A stretch of 64,000 nt of DNA from Achatina immaculata. Taxonomy: Eukaryota; Mollusca; Gastropoda; Stylommatophora; Achatinidae. Of this stretch, positions 53,501 to 64,000 are shown piece after piece. The notes under the pieces were generated by a model. That model ran no database searches, was not told the DNA's origin, and worked only from the letters and a program-made list of their open reading frames with translations. Location: assembly GCA_009760885.1 (NCBI GenBank), contig CM019708.1, positions 15,354,531-15,418,530 on the forward strand, in the 5' to 3' direction. Both the position numbers and the translations under genes were made by a program. Each line of letters starts with the position of its first letter. Position 1 is the stretch's first letter.

Positions 53501-53905
53501 CTGAGAAAATTTACAATAAATAAGAAAGTTTGTAGTCTGACTGAGCGTGGAAGATCATGATACACATACATCAAAAGTTGAGTAACTTTAGTTATCTGTA
53601 ATATTATACATCACAATCCTTGTCTCTTATCCGTGCTCTGCTTCAAAGTTACGATTTAAGTTATTAATTACCACCATTCATAAGCTCCTGAACGCTGGTA
53701 CTCTAGCGCGAATAGTTTTATTTACTATAAATCTTTTCTCTGGAAATTTCCTCCAGAATAATGGAAATGTATACCGCTATACATAAAATTGAAAGCTGTG
53801 TTTCTACATCATCGTTCCCAGTCTTTCAAATCCAGATCTGCGTACGAGTATAAACGGAAAGCCAGTGCCATTGCCCTGAGGATGATTTAGGAGCAACTAA
53901 ATGTT

Positions 53906-53947
53906 AAATGCTTTTAGACTATTATTAATAATAGTCTAAAAGCATTT
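53906..53947. repeat. Perfect 42-bp palindrome
   Basis: AAATGCTTTTAGACTATTAT pairs perfectly with its reverse complement, with no spacer (centre AATT... between 53926 and 53927). An A/T-rich run follows. Confidence 0.97.
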
Positions 53948-55639
53948 TTTAAAAAAAATTTTAACCCTCGGATTGAATATCCTCAATAAATAAAAAAAAA
54001 AGCTGTGATCAAATATTTTAACCCTCACATTATCGGATCATTAATCCTATTTACAGAAAAATTCTGAATTAAAAGTGTAAATGTGATCACTTAGCAGGAA
54101 AGGGTAATCTTTGTTACTGAGACACGTAGAAACTGAAAAGCGAAATGAAAACTTGAAATGTTCTAGCAATTCAACCTATAAATAGTACACAAATCTGACA
54201 GGGGATAAAAGCATTACGAAGATTACAGCGTGAAAATACGAGTTGAAACTTGATACATAAATATCTGCTGATCATCGAACCTTGTCATAATATATGCAGG
54301 ACTGGAAAGAGCCTGTGTAATGCACTGAGTGTGTTAAATATTTGGAAAAGAACGCTACAACATTGTAGCGGTGATCGAGTGTAGTGAGTTTTTCAGGGAA
54401 AGGTTTTTCTTGTTGTATGATCGGCGATGATTCTAAAACAGTCAAATAAGCTTTTTTCCATGTTTAACATTTTTAGAACAGAGGATTCTGTCCAAACTGA
54501 TACAAGCCAGTCAGACATGATCTACACCCTGCCATGCTTTTAGACAGCAGGATCATTCAGTGGAGAAGGGTCGATAGGCTCCCACCATCATAGTACCTGC
54601 TAAAATTCCTGCTTGTCAGACTCTGGTCTGGAAGAAAGGAGTGGCTCCGTGGACCACTGTTATTAAATTTCGAGAACCTCCAAGTCGAAACATACTAGAT
54701 CTTGACAAAACAAACACACACTTCTAACTCATTTAGCGGTAATACAAAAAGAAAAAAAAATTATGCACCTTGACCACTAAGACACACTGACGTGGTACCT
54801 AAGGAGTGAATGCATATATTTTGTCTGCGTGCAACCATTATAGCATTGGCCTGTGGAGACTTGTGGAAAGACAGAGTACTCAGTGTAAAAGTGCTTTCCC
54901 ATGCAAATCATGCAAACATGTACTTTCTGGTCAGTCATCACACACTACGTTAGTCACCTCTGCCGACTGGAAGACAGGTGGATCAAACATATTTTTTGGC
55001 AGATAGCTAGCAACAGGAGCAAATGCTGTTTGAAGATATTTGTGAAAGAGATGTGAAGGCACCGGTCATGTCCTCGACAATCTGGGAGGAAGGATCCGCC
55101 AGCGGTCACGAGAAGAAATTCATCTTGAGCTGTCATTTCAGAAACAAACATTGGAGTCCATATCCTACAACGAACATGACAGATTCGTCATTTTTGAAGG
55201 CTGCATCCAATGTTCCCTCTAAGCTGAGAGAGTGAGCTTTCGCTCACATATTTTGTTTGACGTCACTCATAATTTTTTTATATCGCCCAGTAAAGATATA
55301 ATTCATATTCAAACTTACTACTCGTAAATTATCTGATTACATAAATCATCGGATTACATACTTTATCGCCGGTGGAGAAATATTTTGCACATGCCGAATC
55401 GTTCCGTGGTTGCATCGTTTCCTTCTCCGAGGAATTGCGATGTTGCTTTTAATACTAGCTCTCTGCACAGACAGCGAGCCGGACACTTATAACAGTTTGA
55501 GAACCACTGTAGTAGTTCATTTCTTTTCACTAGCCGTTTTTGTTTGACTGATTTCCACCAAGAAAAAATTTCTTATATATATATATATATCAGATAAAGG
55601 TAAAGTTAATCCTGTCATGCCTTAGAGGCACATAGGGAT
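53948..55639. other. No gene recognised
   Basis: AT-rich intergenic-like sequence. Short frames at 54806-55235 lack homology and context. A (TA)n run lies near 55576. Confidence 0.45.
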
Positions 55640-56058
55640 ATGATATTCTCTCTCTCTGAACCTTAAGTGCCCAGGGCACATGGGGCTTCTGCAAGGGTTT
55701 TCCACAAATGCCTGTCCTTCGCCTTTTTTTCTGCTCTTGCCCAGGTGAGCCCTCTATTGCTCAACATCCTTTCTGTTGTTCTTCTCCATGTCTCTTTTGG
55801 TCTACCCTTACTTCTGCTCCCCTGTGGTGTCCATCTTAGTGCTATTTTTGGTAGTGTGTTGTCAGTCATTCGGAGCACATGTCCAACCATCGCCAGCGTC
55901 TTTCCTCAATAATTGTTGTCAGTGGTTTCATCTGCATTTCTGCTAATAAGATGTTATTTCTTATGGTGTTTGGCCAAAATATTTTTCTAATTCTTCGTAA
56001 AGATTTAGTCTGGAAAGAGTTCAACTTGTTTTCTATGGTTTTGGTGATTTTCCAAAAA
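55640..56058 (-). mobile_element. LINE A, copy 3 (3' end)
   Basis: The minus frame 55663-55890 reads GHVLRMTDNTLPKIALRWTP, then GRPKETWRRTTERMLSNRGL and RAEKKAKDRHLWKTLAEAPC, as in copies 1 and 2. The stop's TTAA is intact here and is followed by the CT/GA run at 55646-55660, which shows what the uninterrupted 3' end looks like. Upstream RT-tail sequence reaches 56058. Confidence 0.9.
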
Positions 56059-56074
56059 TATTAATATGGTATTA

Positions 56075-56265
56075 GTGCCCATATTTTCCTTGACCTGTCA
56101 GCACACTAGAGGGTGATATGGTCAGTATCACGCCTGGCCGTCTTTCCTTCCCCAATTCCAGAAGAAGTTGGGTACCCATTTTTACAGCTGGGTGACTGGG
56201 GTGTCTCCAGCCGGATTCGAACCCCCGACCTTCGCCATGAGAGATCGGTGTATGTATAAGTGTAT
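56075..56265 (-). repeat. tRNA-derived SINE family Z, copy 2
   Basis: On the minus strand GGTTCGAATCC is a perfect pol III B box (56206-56220) with CTCATGGCGAAGG upstream in the A-box position. The 3' part (CCCAGTCACCCAGCTG, GGCGTGATACTGACC, CCTCTAGTGTGCTGACA) matches the degenerate copy at 45781. It is too short and too far from a cloverleaf to be a tRNA gene. Confidence 0.8.
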
Positions 56266-56814
56266 ATGCGCCATGCCTACATGTGCAGGTGTAAACCTAC
56301 AAGCAGTTCATAAACACAGTAATATACATATCGCTGTCCTTCAATGCCACTTTCATCGTCGCTTACAACGGTTATTATATTCGCCATAATGCTAGAGATC
56401 CTGTTTACGATCTTGACTTAACATACAGCACAGCGACCTTGGCTTTTGTCACATGCACTAGTTAACGGACAAGCCAGGAAAAAAATGTGGTGACCCTTTA
56501 CTTTCTGTAAGAGACAAGAAAACATATTTGCAAACAATGTAAACAAATTCAAGCACTGACATGTGTTAATACACGTTCTGATCATAGCTGGCAAACTTGT
56601 GCTGCTTCAAGAGCCATACAGGTCAATGTCACAGTTTTCACAGATGCCACTGTCTAGTGGTCAGCGAATGGGTTGTAAACCGAATCAACGTCCAGATTCT
56701 GCTGTAAGAATGAAAACCTGGGCACTATGAATATTTGTCACAATACAGAAGCGGAGATCACAAGTCCTTTGTTGACAGAGGAGCAATGAAGTCAGATGAA
56801 ATAAAACCACAGCA

Positions 56815-57128
56815 ACTTCTTCTTCTTCTTGGACCTGAGAGCCCGTGGTCTTTGCAGTCGATGTGGTGAAGTGACACAGGATCGTGTCGAATTAAGAACG
56901 GGTTCAGCCTCAAAGCGGATCTAAAAAGCAAGGAGTATGCAGTACTTCTTTAGTAGACTCCAACACCACCGAGCCATGGTGACCCCTGCCCCTTTGGTCA
57001 AACTATGCCTGTTACTGAGGTACAAACGGAGAGATGGGACAGGGTCTTGACCGGCTATGGTTTCCAGTTCTAACGCTAGCATGTCAGCTATGGATCGCTG
57101 ACTATCAAATCGGACAGCATCTTCTAGT
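56815..57128 (-). repeat. Repeat family Y, copy 3
   Basis: It starts (plus) with CTTCTTCTTCTTCTT and then GTCTTTGCAGTCGATGTGGT, CTCCAACACCACC, TGCCTGTTACTGAG, GAGATGGGACAGGGTCTTGA and ATGTCAGCTATGGATCGCTG, in the same order as copies 1 and 2. It has a (GAA)n tail on the minus strand. Frames are short. Confidence 0.8.
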
Positions 57129-59688
57129 GAAGCCACAGTTTAAAATGAGGAACATTCTGAGGACACAAAGAATGGCTTGGAGCAGTCAATATTTCACAAA
57201 AAACTGATGCTTACAATGTGGGGACAAAAAAAAAAAATACTGATATTGACGTCGGGTGGGGTTTACAAAATACAGGTGAGCGCTAATGTTAAGACTGTGA
57301 GAGAAATGGTGGAGGTCCTTTATCAACTTTAGAACCACATGGCTTAAATATGAAACATACATTCGTCTGAATCGAACTATAACTTCCTATGCACTTCTAT
57401 AGTGCTTGTCGCCATTTCTAGATTCTGTGCTGAGTTTGTTTTAACATCTTTCTTATCAGCGTATCCTGTTGTGTTTTTGCTGTGATACGAATTAGTCCTT
57501 TATCTCGGGGCCGCATGGTTGTAGCTAAAGGCAAATATCAGACGTACTACTCTGCTTCCTGCGCCATGTTGTGGTTGGGTTGAATGTTCAGAACTCAGCC
57601 AAGACCTGCTGGCACCTAGATCTTGGTGGCCTTGCATAGTTACATGTATTTATATTTTATTTATAGAACCAGCGCATGCGTTCACGCCATCGCAAGAGAA
57701 ACTGCGAACAGAAAGCCATGACGTTGGGAATATAATTGTTACATTTGACAGAGGTCTATCATCAACGCTACAGACAAGCAGCCAGCAAGCTATAAAACAT
57801 AGTAAACTATTGATTTGCATGGCATAAAAAAATAGAAGCAGAAATTTTTAAAAAGCTCGAAGTTATTCTATCGTTTATAACAAAGATGGGTATAATTTCT
57901 TGCAACAGGGCACAAAGACCATCTTCTAAAATAACTCACACTGTCTGCTTGTAGCGTCATTGGTGGCTTCTATTCCTCGTTTTGTTATACCATCTAACGT
58001 CAATGGTGGTTTCTATTTCTTGTTTTATGATACTATCTCATTGTCTGACTCTCGCCCCTATGCCACAGTCTAGTCGCATTCACATGTTCTGAGACTATTC
58101 ATGGCATATACTTCACTCTTCACATGCTAAACATTTATCAGCGATTAATTCATTGAATTATTTAAATGAATATCTTGCGTACAGAGAACAGAGGAAAGAT
58201 GCGACTATCATCAGAACACTGCACATATTTCTTAAGATTACCTATATTTTAGCAATCTGAGACGAGCTACGAGCATATGTTAACAGCCTGCACAGATATG
58301 TGTGTTCACAGTCTGAACCAATGTGTATGTTAACAGTCTAAACTGATGTGTATGTTAATAGTTAACTGCGTGTTGAAACTTCACAGTGCACAAGTGCTAC
58401 CAAATAGAAATAAGCTGTATGTAAATAACCGAAATAACAGTTTATCAACAATCTCATGGAATTACTATCCTGGTCCCGGTATTTTCTAATTGACGACTGT
58501 AACCAAACTTTAGCAGAAAGACAGGAAGAATTCTAGAACCAGAACAAAATGAAACATAAAAATGAAAGTTGATTGTATATTTTCATCGGCAAAGAGAGGA
58601 GAAAAAAAACTAAAAACTTATAAACAAGTTGTAAAAAGATCTCATGAATATAGCTTCCGTGTACATTATAACTTTCAACAAGTTTTTAAAAAATTATATG
58701 CCCCTCTTTTTCAACGAAACAAAATAATGCTTGGACAAATCTGACGCAAACATATTTTTACTGGCGACCGAACAGAGGCCTATATTTGGCGTATGCGATT
58801 GTTTAGTCTGAATCAGGGAAGCAAAGAATAACAAAAGATATTTGCAGTTATTCTCGGATTTTAAAAACACAAATAAAACATGGTAGTCAAAGAGTTAGCA
58901 TGTCTTAGCAAGACGTGTACCGAATATTGGTCACTGATTTTGGTCAGATCACTGTGGCAGCTGAAATCGTTTTTTTTTTATTAGCTGAATAGTGCCCTCG
59001 ATTTTAATACACTTAAAAAAATAGTCAGGTACCCGCTCAAGAAAAATTATCTTTCCCTGGAGCAACTTTCCCCCAAGAAGTCAACAAACTCATAGCTCAG
59101 AGACATGAACTTTACACTGTGTTAGAGCCCTCTACTGGGCAGACGTGTCTCTGATGGTATGTGTCGGTAACAAAAGCTTGTACATGTACGAAAAGGTTCT
59201 TCCCTAAATCACGCAGGGATAATTCCAGAGATTCCTTTCTTCGTCGATCACGTGACTGATCAGGATCGTCTGTAGTTTCATTAAGAGGACAAGTTGCTCT
59301 TGAAGATATTGACATACAGTTGGAAAATTCACAAAGTTTGTATTAAATGTCGAATCAGCTGATGTGTGATCAAAATTTGACCAGGTAGCCGACGGTCATA
59401 ATCTGACAAGTGAGTCCATGATAAAAAATAGACTAGTTTATCAAGCACACACAAACATCGATGAACGTTAACTAATCACCCAAGGTTTCTTAAAACGAGA
59501 AACTGGTTTTTATGTGTGTTAGATCGACATGGCGAGAAACATGGCACTGCAGTTCCATTCATGGCATCGGAACATATTTTAATGTCATCTGTGGAAAGGA
59601 AAAGTAATACTTTTCCGTTACCACCAACTGTCTAACTTTCATCAACGATCATCATCAACTATCAACACCAAAAGCATTAGCATCAGGT
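57129..59688. other. No gene recognised
   Basis: AT-rich with a weak local duplication at 58280-58370 (TGTGTATGTTAACAGTCT). The frame at 58562-58744 has no recognised homology. Nothing can be supported. Confidence 0.45.
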
Positions 59689-59689
59689 A

Positions 59690-60298
59690 TAGCAAATTTT
59701 CTTGATGTGGTCTCTAACATGTTGGACCTGGTTGAGATGGCTGGGAGTGCCAATTTTCTTGACGTGTTCTCTAACATGTTGGACCTGGTTGAGACGGCTG
59801 GGAGTGCCAATTTTCTTGATGTGGTCTCTAACATGATGGACCTGGTTGAGATGGCTGGGAGTGCCAAATTTCTTGATGTGGTCTCTAACATGTTGGACCT
59901 GGTTGAGATGGCTGGGAGTGCCAAATTTCCTGATGTGATCTCTGATGGACTTGGTTGAGACGCATGGGAGTGCCAAATTTCTTGATGTGGTCTCTAACAT
60001 GTTGGACCTGGTTGAGATGGCTGGGAGTGCCAAATTTCCTGATGTGATCTCTGATGGACTTGGTTGAGACGCATGGGAGTGCCAAATTTCTTGATGTGGT
60101 CTCTGATGGACCTGGTTGAGATGGCTGGGAGTGCCAAATTTCTTGATGTGGTCTCTAACATGTTGGACCTGGTTGAGACGGTTGGGAGTGCCAAATTTCG
60201 TGATGTGGTCTCTGATGGACCTGGTTGAGACGGTTGGGAGTGCCAAATTTCTTGATGTGGTCTCTGATGGACCTGGTCGAGGCGGATGGGAGTGCCGC
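59690..60298. repeat. Minisatellite of 57-bp and 52-bp units, about 11 copies
   Basis: The long unit is GATGTGGTCTCTAACATGTT, then GGACCTGGTTGAGATGGCTG and GGAGTGCCAAATTTCTT. A shorter form replaces CTAACATGTTGGACC with CTGATGGACC. Long units keep a plus frame (19-residue DVVSNMLDLVEMAGSAKFL repeat) and a minus frame open, but the 52-bp units break both. I regard both frames as chance. Confidence 0.92.
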
Positions 60299-61035
60299 AG
60301 CACCGAGAACAGAGTGTCTACACTCAGCCTTTTAAGTATGCAATACCATATTAAGAAATCTGCACCAGCTTATCATCATCATCATCATCAAATAAAACAA
60401 TAGGGTCCTACAGCATTCAGAAAGAGGTAACTTTTTTTTCATGTTTCTCACACAATAATTACTGATTATTTCTCAGAATGTTCATCGTTAAAGAGTGTAT
60501 GAGTCTTTGATTGGTTTACATCAATGGTTTACAACTTGGGATGGGGGACTCCACAGCATCAGAATAAGATTATATGAAAGTCCGTGCAGCAAATCTAGAT
60601 TGTATGAAACACTAGAAATGTTTGAAGGTTTTTCATTTAATGCCAAGAGAGGACGGAATGTAAGGAGTGCCAATGAATTGACTCTAGGACCTTCAAAATG
60701 TTGGAAATAAATGTTTTACATCATGAAAGTTTAGATTCCATTGCCAGTTAATGATCTCTAGAATGTTTTTAGAGAACTATTTAACACTCTCTTTTTATGG
60801 CGGCTCTGGCCAAACACGTGCTTGTGAACGTCAATAAAAAAATGTATTATTATTAGTCGGTCACCAGGCCATTTGAGATTTCTGGTGTATAGATAAACCC
60901 CAATAAGTGACGGAGTGAGAGAAATATTTCATTTATGGGAGAGTGGGGATCTGGCAACAGCATGACACGCTCTAGAACTGTTATAACAACCCAGCGTGGT
61001 CGACGATTCTGATAGCAATCCACTGTAATCCAGAA
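60299..61035. other. No gene recognised
   Basis: A (CAT)n run lies at 60374-60390. The plus frame 60495-60710 has no recognised homology. Confidence 0.45.
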
Positions 61036-61039
61036 TTCT

Positions 61040-61225
61040 GATAATATCTACATATGGTCCAGAACTAAGATAATATCTAGATGTGGTTCAGAACTAAGAT
61101 AATATCTACATGTGGTCCAGAACTAAGATAATATCTACATGTGGTCCAGAACTAAGATAATATATACATGTGGTTCAGAACTAAGATAATATCAACATGT
61201 GGTCCAGAACTAAGATTATATCTAA
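61040..61225. repeat. About 29-bp minisatellite, 6-7 copies
   Basis: The unit is TGGTCCAGAACTAAGATAAT followed by ATCTACATG. Diverged relatives (GATCTA-AA--GTGATAA) continue to about 61460. Confidence 0.9.
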
Positions 61226-61529
61226 TAGTCTTTTTTAAAAAAAATGAATATAAAAATTAACACCTGTGTCCTCCGCTTCTCCATTTTTTTAAAAAGAAGT
61301 TCTAATTACATGACTGTATCCCTGTGTACCCCAGAAATCGGACAACATCCTGATGTGATCTATAACGGTGATAACATACGGATGTGATTGAGAATTGTGA
61401 TACCATCCTAAAGTGATCAATATAGCTGTGACAATATCGTGTTGTGATCTAGGTCTAACTTTGATAATAGCAGGCCGTGATGTAATACTGTGATTCCTGT
61501 GACCTGTTTAACCTGTTTAACTAAAAAGA

Positions 61530-61800
61530 AATTCCTGGGGGCTATGACGAAAAATACATATGTGGGTCACGTGATGAGAAGAAACGGTCAGAGAATCCCA
61601 AAACAAGCTATCACGTGGAACGCAACAGACCGAAGAAAAAGAGGTCGACCACGTGAATCCAGAGGACATTGTTAAGAGAGACCATATTAATAGGCATAAA
61701 ATCCCTAGATGAGGTTGAAAAGTTTGTTGAATCAGGAAAACTTGGCGAACTACCAGGCGAGCCCTATGTGACGTTTAACGGTACGGGAAGGATGTAAGAT
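61530..61800 (+). mobile_element. LINE B fragment, copy 5
   Basis: TYVGHVMRRNGQRIPKQAIT, then WNATDRRKRGRPRE, match LINE B; frames break afterwards but LDEVEKF and ALCDV-like pieces and the 3' end GGTACGGGAAGGATGTAAGA remain. Confidence 0.87.
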
Positions 61801-62868
61801 GACAGCTTGTACGTGTACAAACTTGTACAAACTTGTACGAACTCCCTGTAACTGCGAGCTGTTGTTCTTTGCAGCCGATGCTGTAGAGATGTTGAGGCAT
61901 AGCATTTGAGATGTTATATGTGAGGTAAGAGGCGGGATCTCAAAACATGTTCGGGGACCGCTGGTTTTGTTGGCAACTATATAAAAGAAAACAACATAAA
62001 TGTTTCCAGACTGATATAAACTATATATTTTTTGGTTATTTTCAGATCTCTTGGTTATGTATAAATATACTTCCATTATATTTTCCAACTTAGCAACCCA
62101 CCATCTTTCCTTCTCACATATTCAGTGTTTTCTTGTTTCTACACAATATCACAATATAATGTTGTTCATTTGCTGAGTTTTTTACACTAACATCTCACAC
62201 CATCACAAATAAGATCTTTATAGTGTTATAATAATTATTATTGTTATATTAGTAATAGTAACATTATATACTAATATATTATATTATATATATATCATAT
62301 ATTATTAATAATAATATTTATAGATTTATGCTTGTTTATATATATGTATATGTATAATGTATATCTGAAAACTTTTGTGGAGAGCAAAACAATAACATAA
62401 CTCCTCAGATCATCAGAAAAGAGGTCCCATCCCTCTTTTTCTACCACACATTTACTTGTCATTATCGACTTCACACACAACTGGACGCTTACACATACAT
62501 CGTACATAATAAAAGGATATTTGGTGATAATATAAAAACGTCTCTCGTTAACTAGTTGCATGCTTATGAGTTTACACTCTTAATGGCAGTATAGATTTAT
62601 GAAAAGTTACGTCATTTAGTGTTTCAAAAATTTGATCAGAGGTATAAGGTAAGTGTAAGGAGGTGTACGGTGGTGTAAGGAGGTGTAAGGTGGTGTAAGA
62701 TGGTGTAAGGAGTTGAGGTCAGTTTGTCCCAAAGCCGACCTGGCAAATAATAGAATGGAAGAGATCTAAAGTTGACTGAGGGTCAATATTGAGATGTTCA
62801 GAGAATTTGACGGCTGGTCTATGAACAGACACACTAGTGAGTTAATGCTTTTGTTTTTCTTCATCATC
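61801..62868. other. No gene; AT-rich with short tandem repeats
   Basis: Contains TTGTACAAACTTGTACGAAC repeats at 61810-61840, long (TA)-rich runs at 62225-62360 and a GGTGTAAGGAGGTGTAAGGT repeat at 62650-62710. Confidence 0.5.
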
Positions 62869-62872
62869 ATCA

Positions 62873-63349
62873 TCAGGTGCCGTGCCGACTGGCGTTGGCT
62901 ATTATGCTTCTCCAGAGTACACGATCCTTCATGCAGGCCATCAGTTTAGTTGGTGATCTCCTCTCACACCATCCCGTCAGACTGTCCAGTATCATTTCTC
63001 TTGGTCTTCCTCTTGATCCTCTTCCCTCTATTTTTCCTGTTGTTATAATATTTTCATTGCCCCCTCTTCTCATTGCATGTCTTATGAAAGTACATTCTCT
63101 TATTTTTTTGACAAGATTTTTTGTCTCTCCATCTCTTCTCATACATTCTTCATTAGTTATTTTTGCTATCCAGGGGATTCGCAACAATCTTCCAATAAAC
63201 CACATTTCTGCTGCTTCCAATGATTTTTGTGCAGACCTGCCTATTGTCCATGATTCACTTCCATATAACAAGATAGGTTCAATATAGCATTTTAGGACTC
63301 GTTTTCTAACATTCATTGATAAGGATGTGTTAGCTAATATGTTTCTCAT
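62873..63349 (-). pseudogene. LINE E C-terminal domain
   Basis: This 158-codon frame covers the region after the RT: MRNILANTSLSMNVRKRVLK, CYIEPILLYGSESWTIGRSA, FIGRLLRIPWIAKITNEECM and RRGGNENIITTGKIEGRGSR, then a GRPRE block. LINEs in this window share this LLYG-E-W ... RGRPR order. It is one frameshift from the RT frame above. Confidence 0.88.
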
Positions 63350-63420
63350 TCTCTGAAATGCAGTCTTTGCTTGGCCTATTCTGTTCCTAATTTCTGTTTT
63401 GCATTTCCCATCTGAAGTTA

Positions 63421-63969
63421 TTACTGCTCCAAGGTATTTGAATTTCTACTTTCTTTGGCGACTTTATCCAAGAGATTTTGCAGGTCTTGTTGGTTCTGAG
63501 CTATCAGTACTGTGTCATCAGCATACCGAAGGTTGTTAATATTGTACCCTCCAATTTTTATGCCTGGTTCTGTGATGATCGTTCTTAGAATTATCTCGCT
63601 GTACAGAGAAAAAAGGTCTGGAGATAGTACACATCCTTGTCGCACCCCTTGTTTTATAGGCTGATACTTTACAGTTCTATTTTCAACTCGAATTGCTGCT
63701 TCTTGGTGCCAGTATAGATGTTTTACAATCCTCAGGTCTTTGCCGTCTATATTGATGTCTTCAAGCATTTTAATAATTTCATTATGTTTCACTTTGTTGA
63801 ATGCCTTGGTGTAATCAATGAAGCATAAGCAGATATCTTTCTGTACTGCTAAAGCTCTTTCTTTTAATGTTCGTAAAGTATAAATGGCATTGTGTGTTCC
63901 CTTTCCTTCAACAAATCCAACCTGTTCATTTGTTATTTCCATTTTTATATTTTTCCTTCTTCTTTTCAT
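63421..63969 (-). pseudogene. LINE E reverse transcriptase core
   Basis: The frame spans 182 codons from the fingers region to just past the palm. The YADD catalytic motif, the upstream Asp (FIDYTKAF) and the GVRQGCVLSP block are all present. It starts at the ATG at 63969, but upstream bases suggest the frame simply continues from outside or breaks near 63970. The stop at 63421 separates it from the rest of the protein, so it is inactive as read. Confidence 0.88.
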
Positions 63970-64000
63970 AATAATTCTTAGAAGTAGCTTCGTTATGTGA

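Larger units (their letters stand above)
62870..64000 (-). mobile_element. LINE E, 3' part, running off the right edge
   Basis: The upper minus frame (63421-63969) carries RT motifs: NEQVGFVEGKGTHNAIYTLR, CFIDYTKAFNKVKHNEIIKM, IKQGVRQGCVLSPDLFSLYS and the catalytic LRYADDTVLIAQ. After a break near 63420-63450 the lower frame (62873-63349) continues with LLYGSESWTIGRSAQKSLEA, GRGSRGRPREMILDSLTGWC and the end RDRVLWRS-like to GT-stop. A (GAT)n/(CAT)n tail lies at 62862-62875. The enzyme copies RNA into DNA at a nicked target; the endonuclease would lie beyond 64000. Confidence 0.9.

Noticed and set aside
54806..55235. Two overlapping plus frames of 66-70 codons
   Set aside because: No recognised motif, no splice support and opposing frames of similar length.
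56205..56262. A functional tRNA gene on the minus strand
   Set aside because: Perfect B box but no complete cloverleaf, and the sequence continues into SINE family Z.

Overview
This is eukaryotic, metazoan DNA: AT-rich, with short exons and long introns, poly(A)/poly(T) runs, many minisatellites and dense decayed retroelements. Nothing looks bacterial or viral. The mix of several LINE families, a Penelope-like element, piggyBac derivatives and tRNA-derived SINEs around a single Myb gene fits a lophotrochozoan invertebrate, most likely a mollusc; that assignment is inference.

The one convincing host gene is a Myb-family transcription factor (c-/A-/B-Myb type) on the minus strand. I reconstruct 16 coding exons between 46708 and 2272, with the last ones uncertain. 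They encode a short N-terminus, the three-repeat R1R2R3 DNA-binding domain (exons at 41335-41464, 40006-40158, 39415-39518, 33718-33846 and 32188-32365), and a C-terminal half with short Myb signatures: LPFSPSQ-FLN, RTPT.FKHA, and an acidic DLDDLGEVLKE block. Reading phases agree at every junction. The chain includes two microexons (25 and 27 nt) and one probable GC-AG intron. Upstream of the proposed start lie an E2F-type site and two perfect CREs; a second promoter-like cluster lies near 47.6 kb. The 3' end may leave the window at its left edge.

Nearly everything else is mobile or repetitive. 1-7.6 kb: tail of the gene, a foldback element and a 56-bp minisatellite. 7.6-10.8 kb: LINE A, interrupted by a 697-bp TTAA (piggyBac-type) element. 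11-15.3 kb: one minisatellite locus split by a LINE C copy and by a Penelope-like GIY-YIG element with long inverted arms. 16.7-25 kb: LINE fragments, three minisatellites, and two internally deleted piggyBac copies in opposite orientation, one sitting in the stop codon of a LINE A copy. 26.8-33.4 kb: a decayed LINE, another TTAA element and a 30-bp minisatellite. 34.5-43.9 kb: several LINEs, including LINE N (RT plus RNase H) with a 13-bp target-site duplication. 44.8-57 kb: SINEs and an apparently undescribed 0.8-1.3 kb non-coding retroelement ('element X') present twice; one copy has a 12-bp target duplication and a 3' tail like that of LINE N. 59.7-64 kb: more minisatellites and LINE E, which runs off the right edge.

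The Myb gene is the only functional unit I can assemble; the elements lie in its introns and flanks and have expanded it to more than 44 kb. Apart from the GIY-YIG frame and the nearly open LINE N frame, the transposon ORFs are broken.
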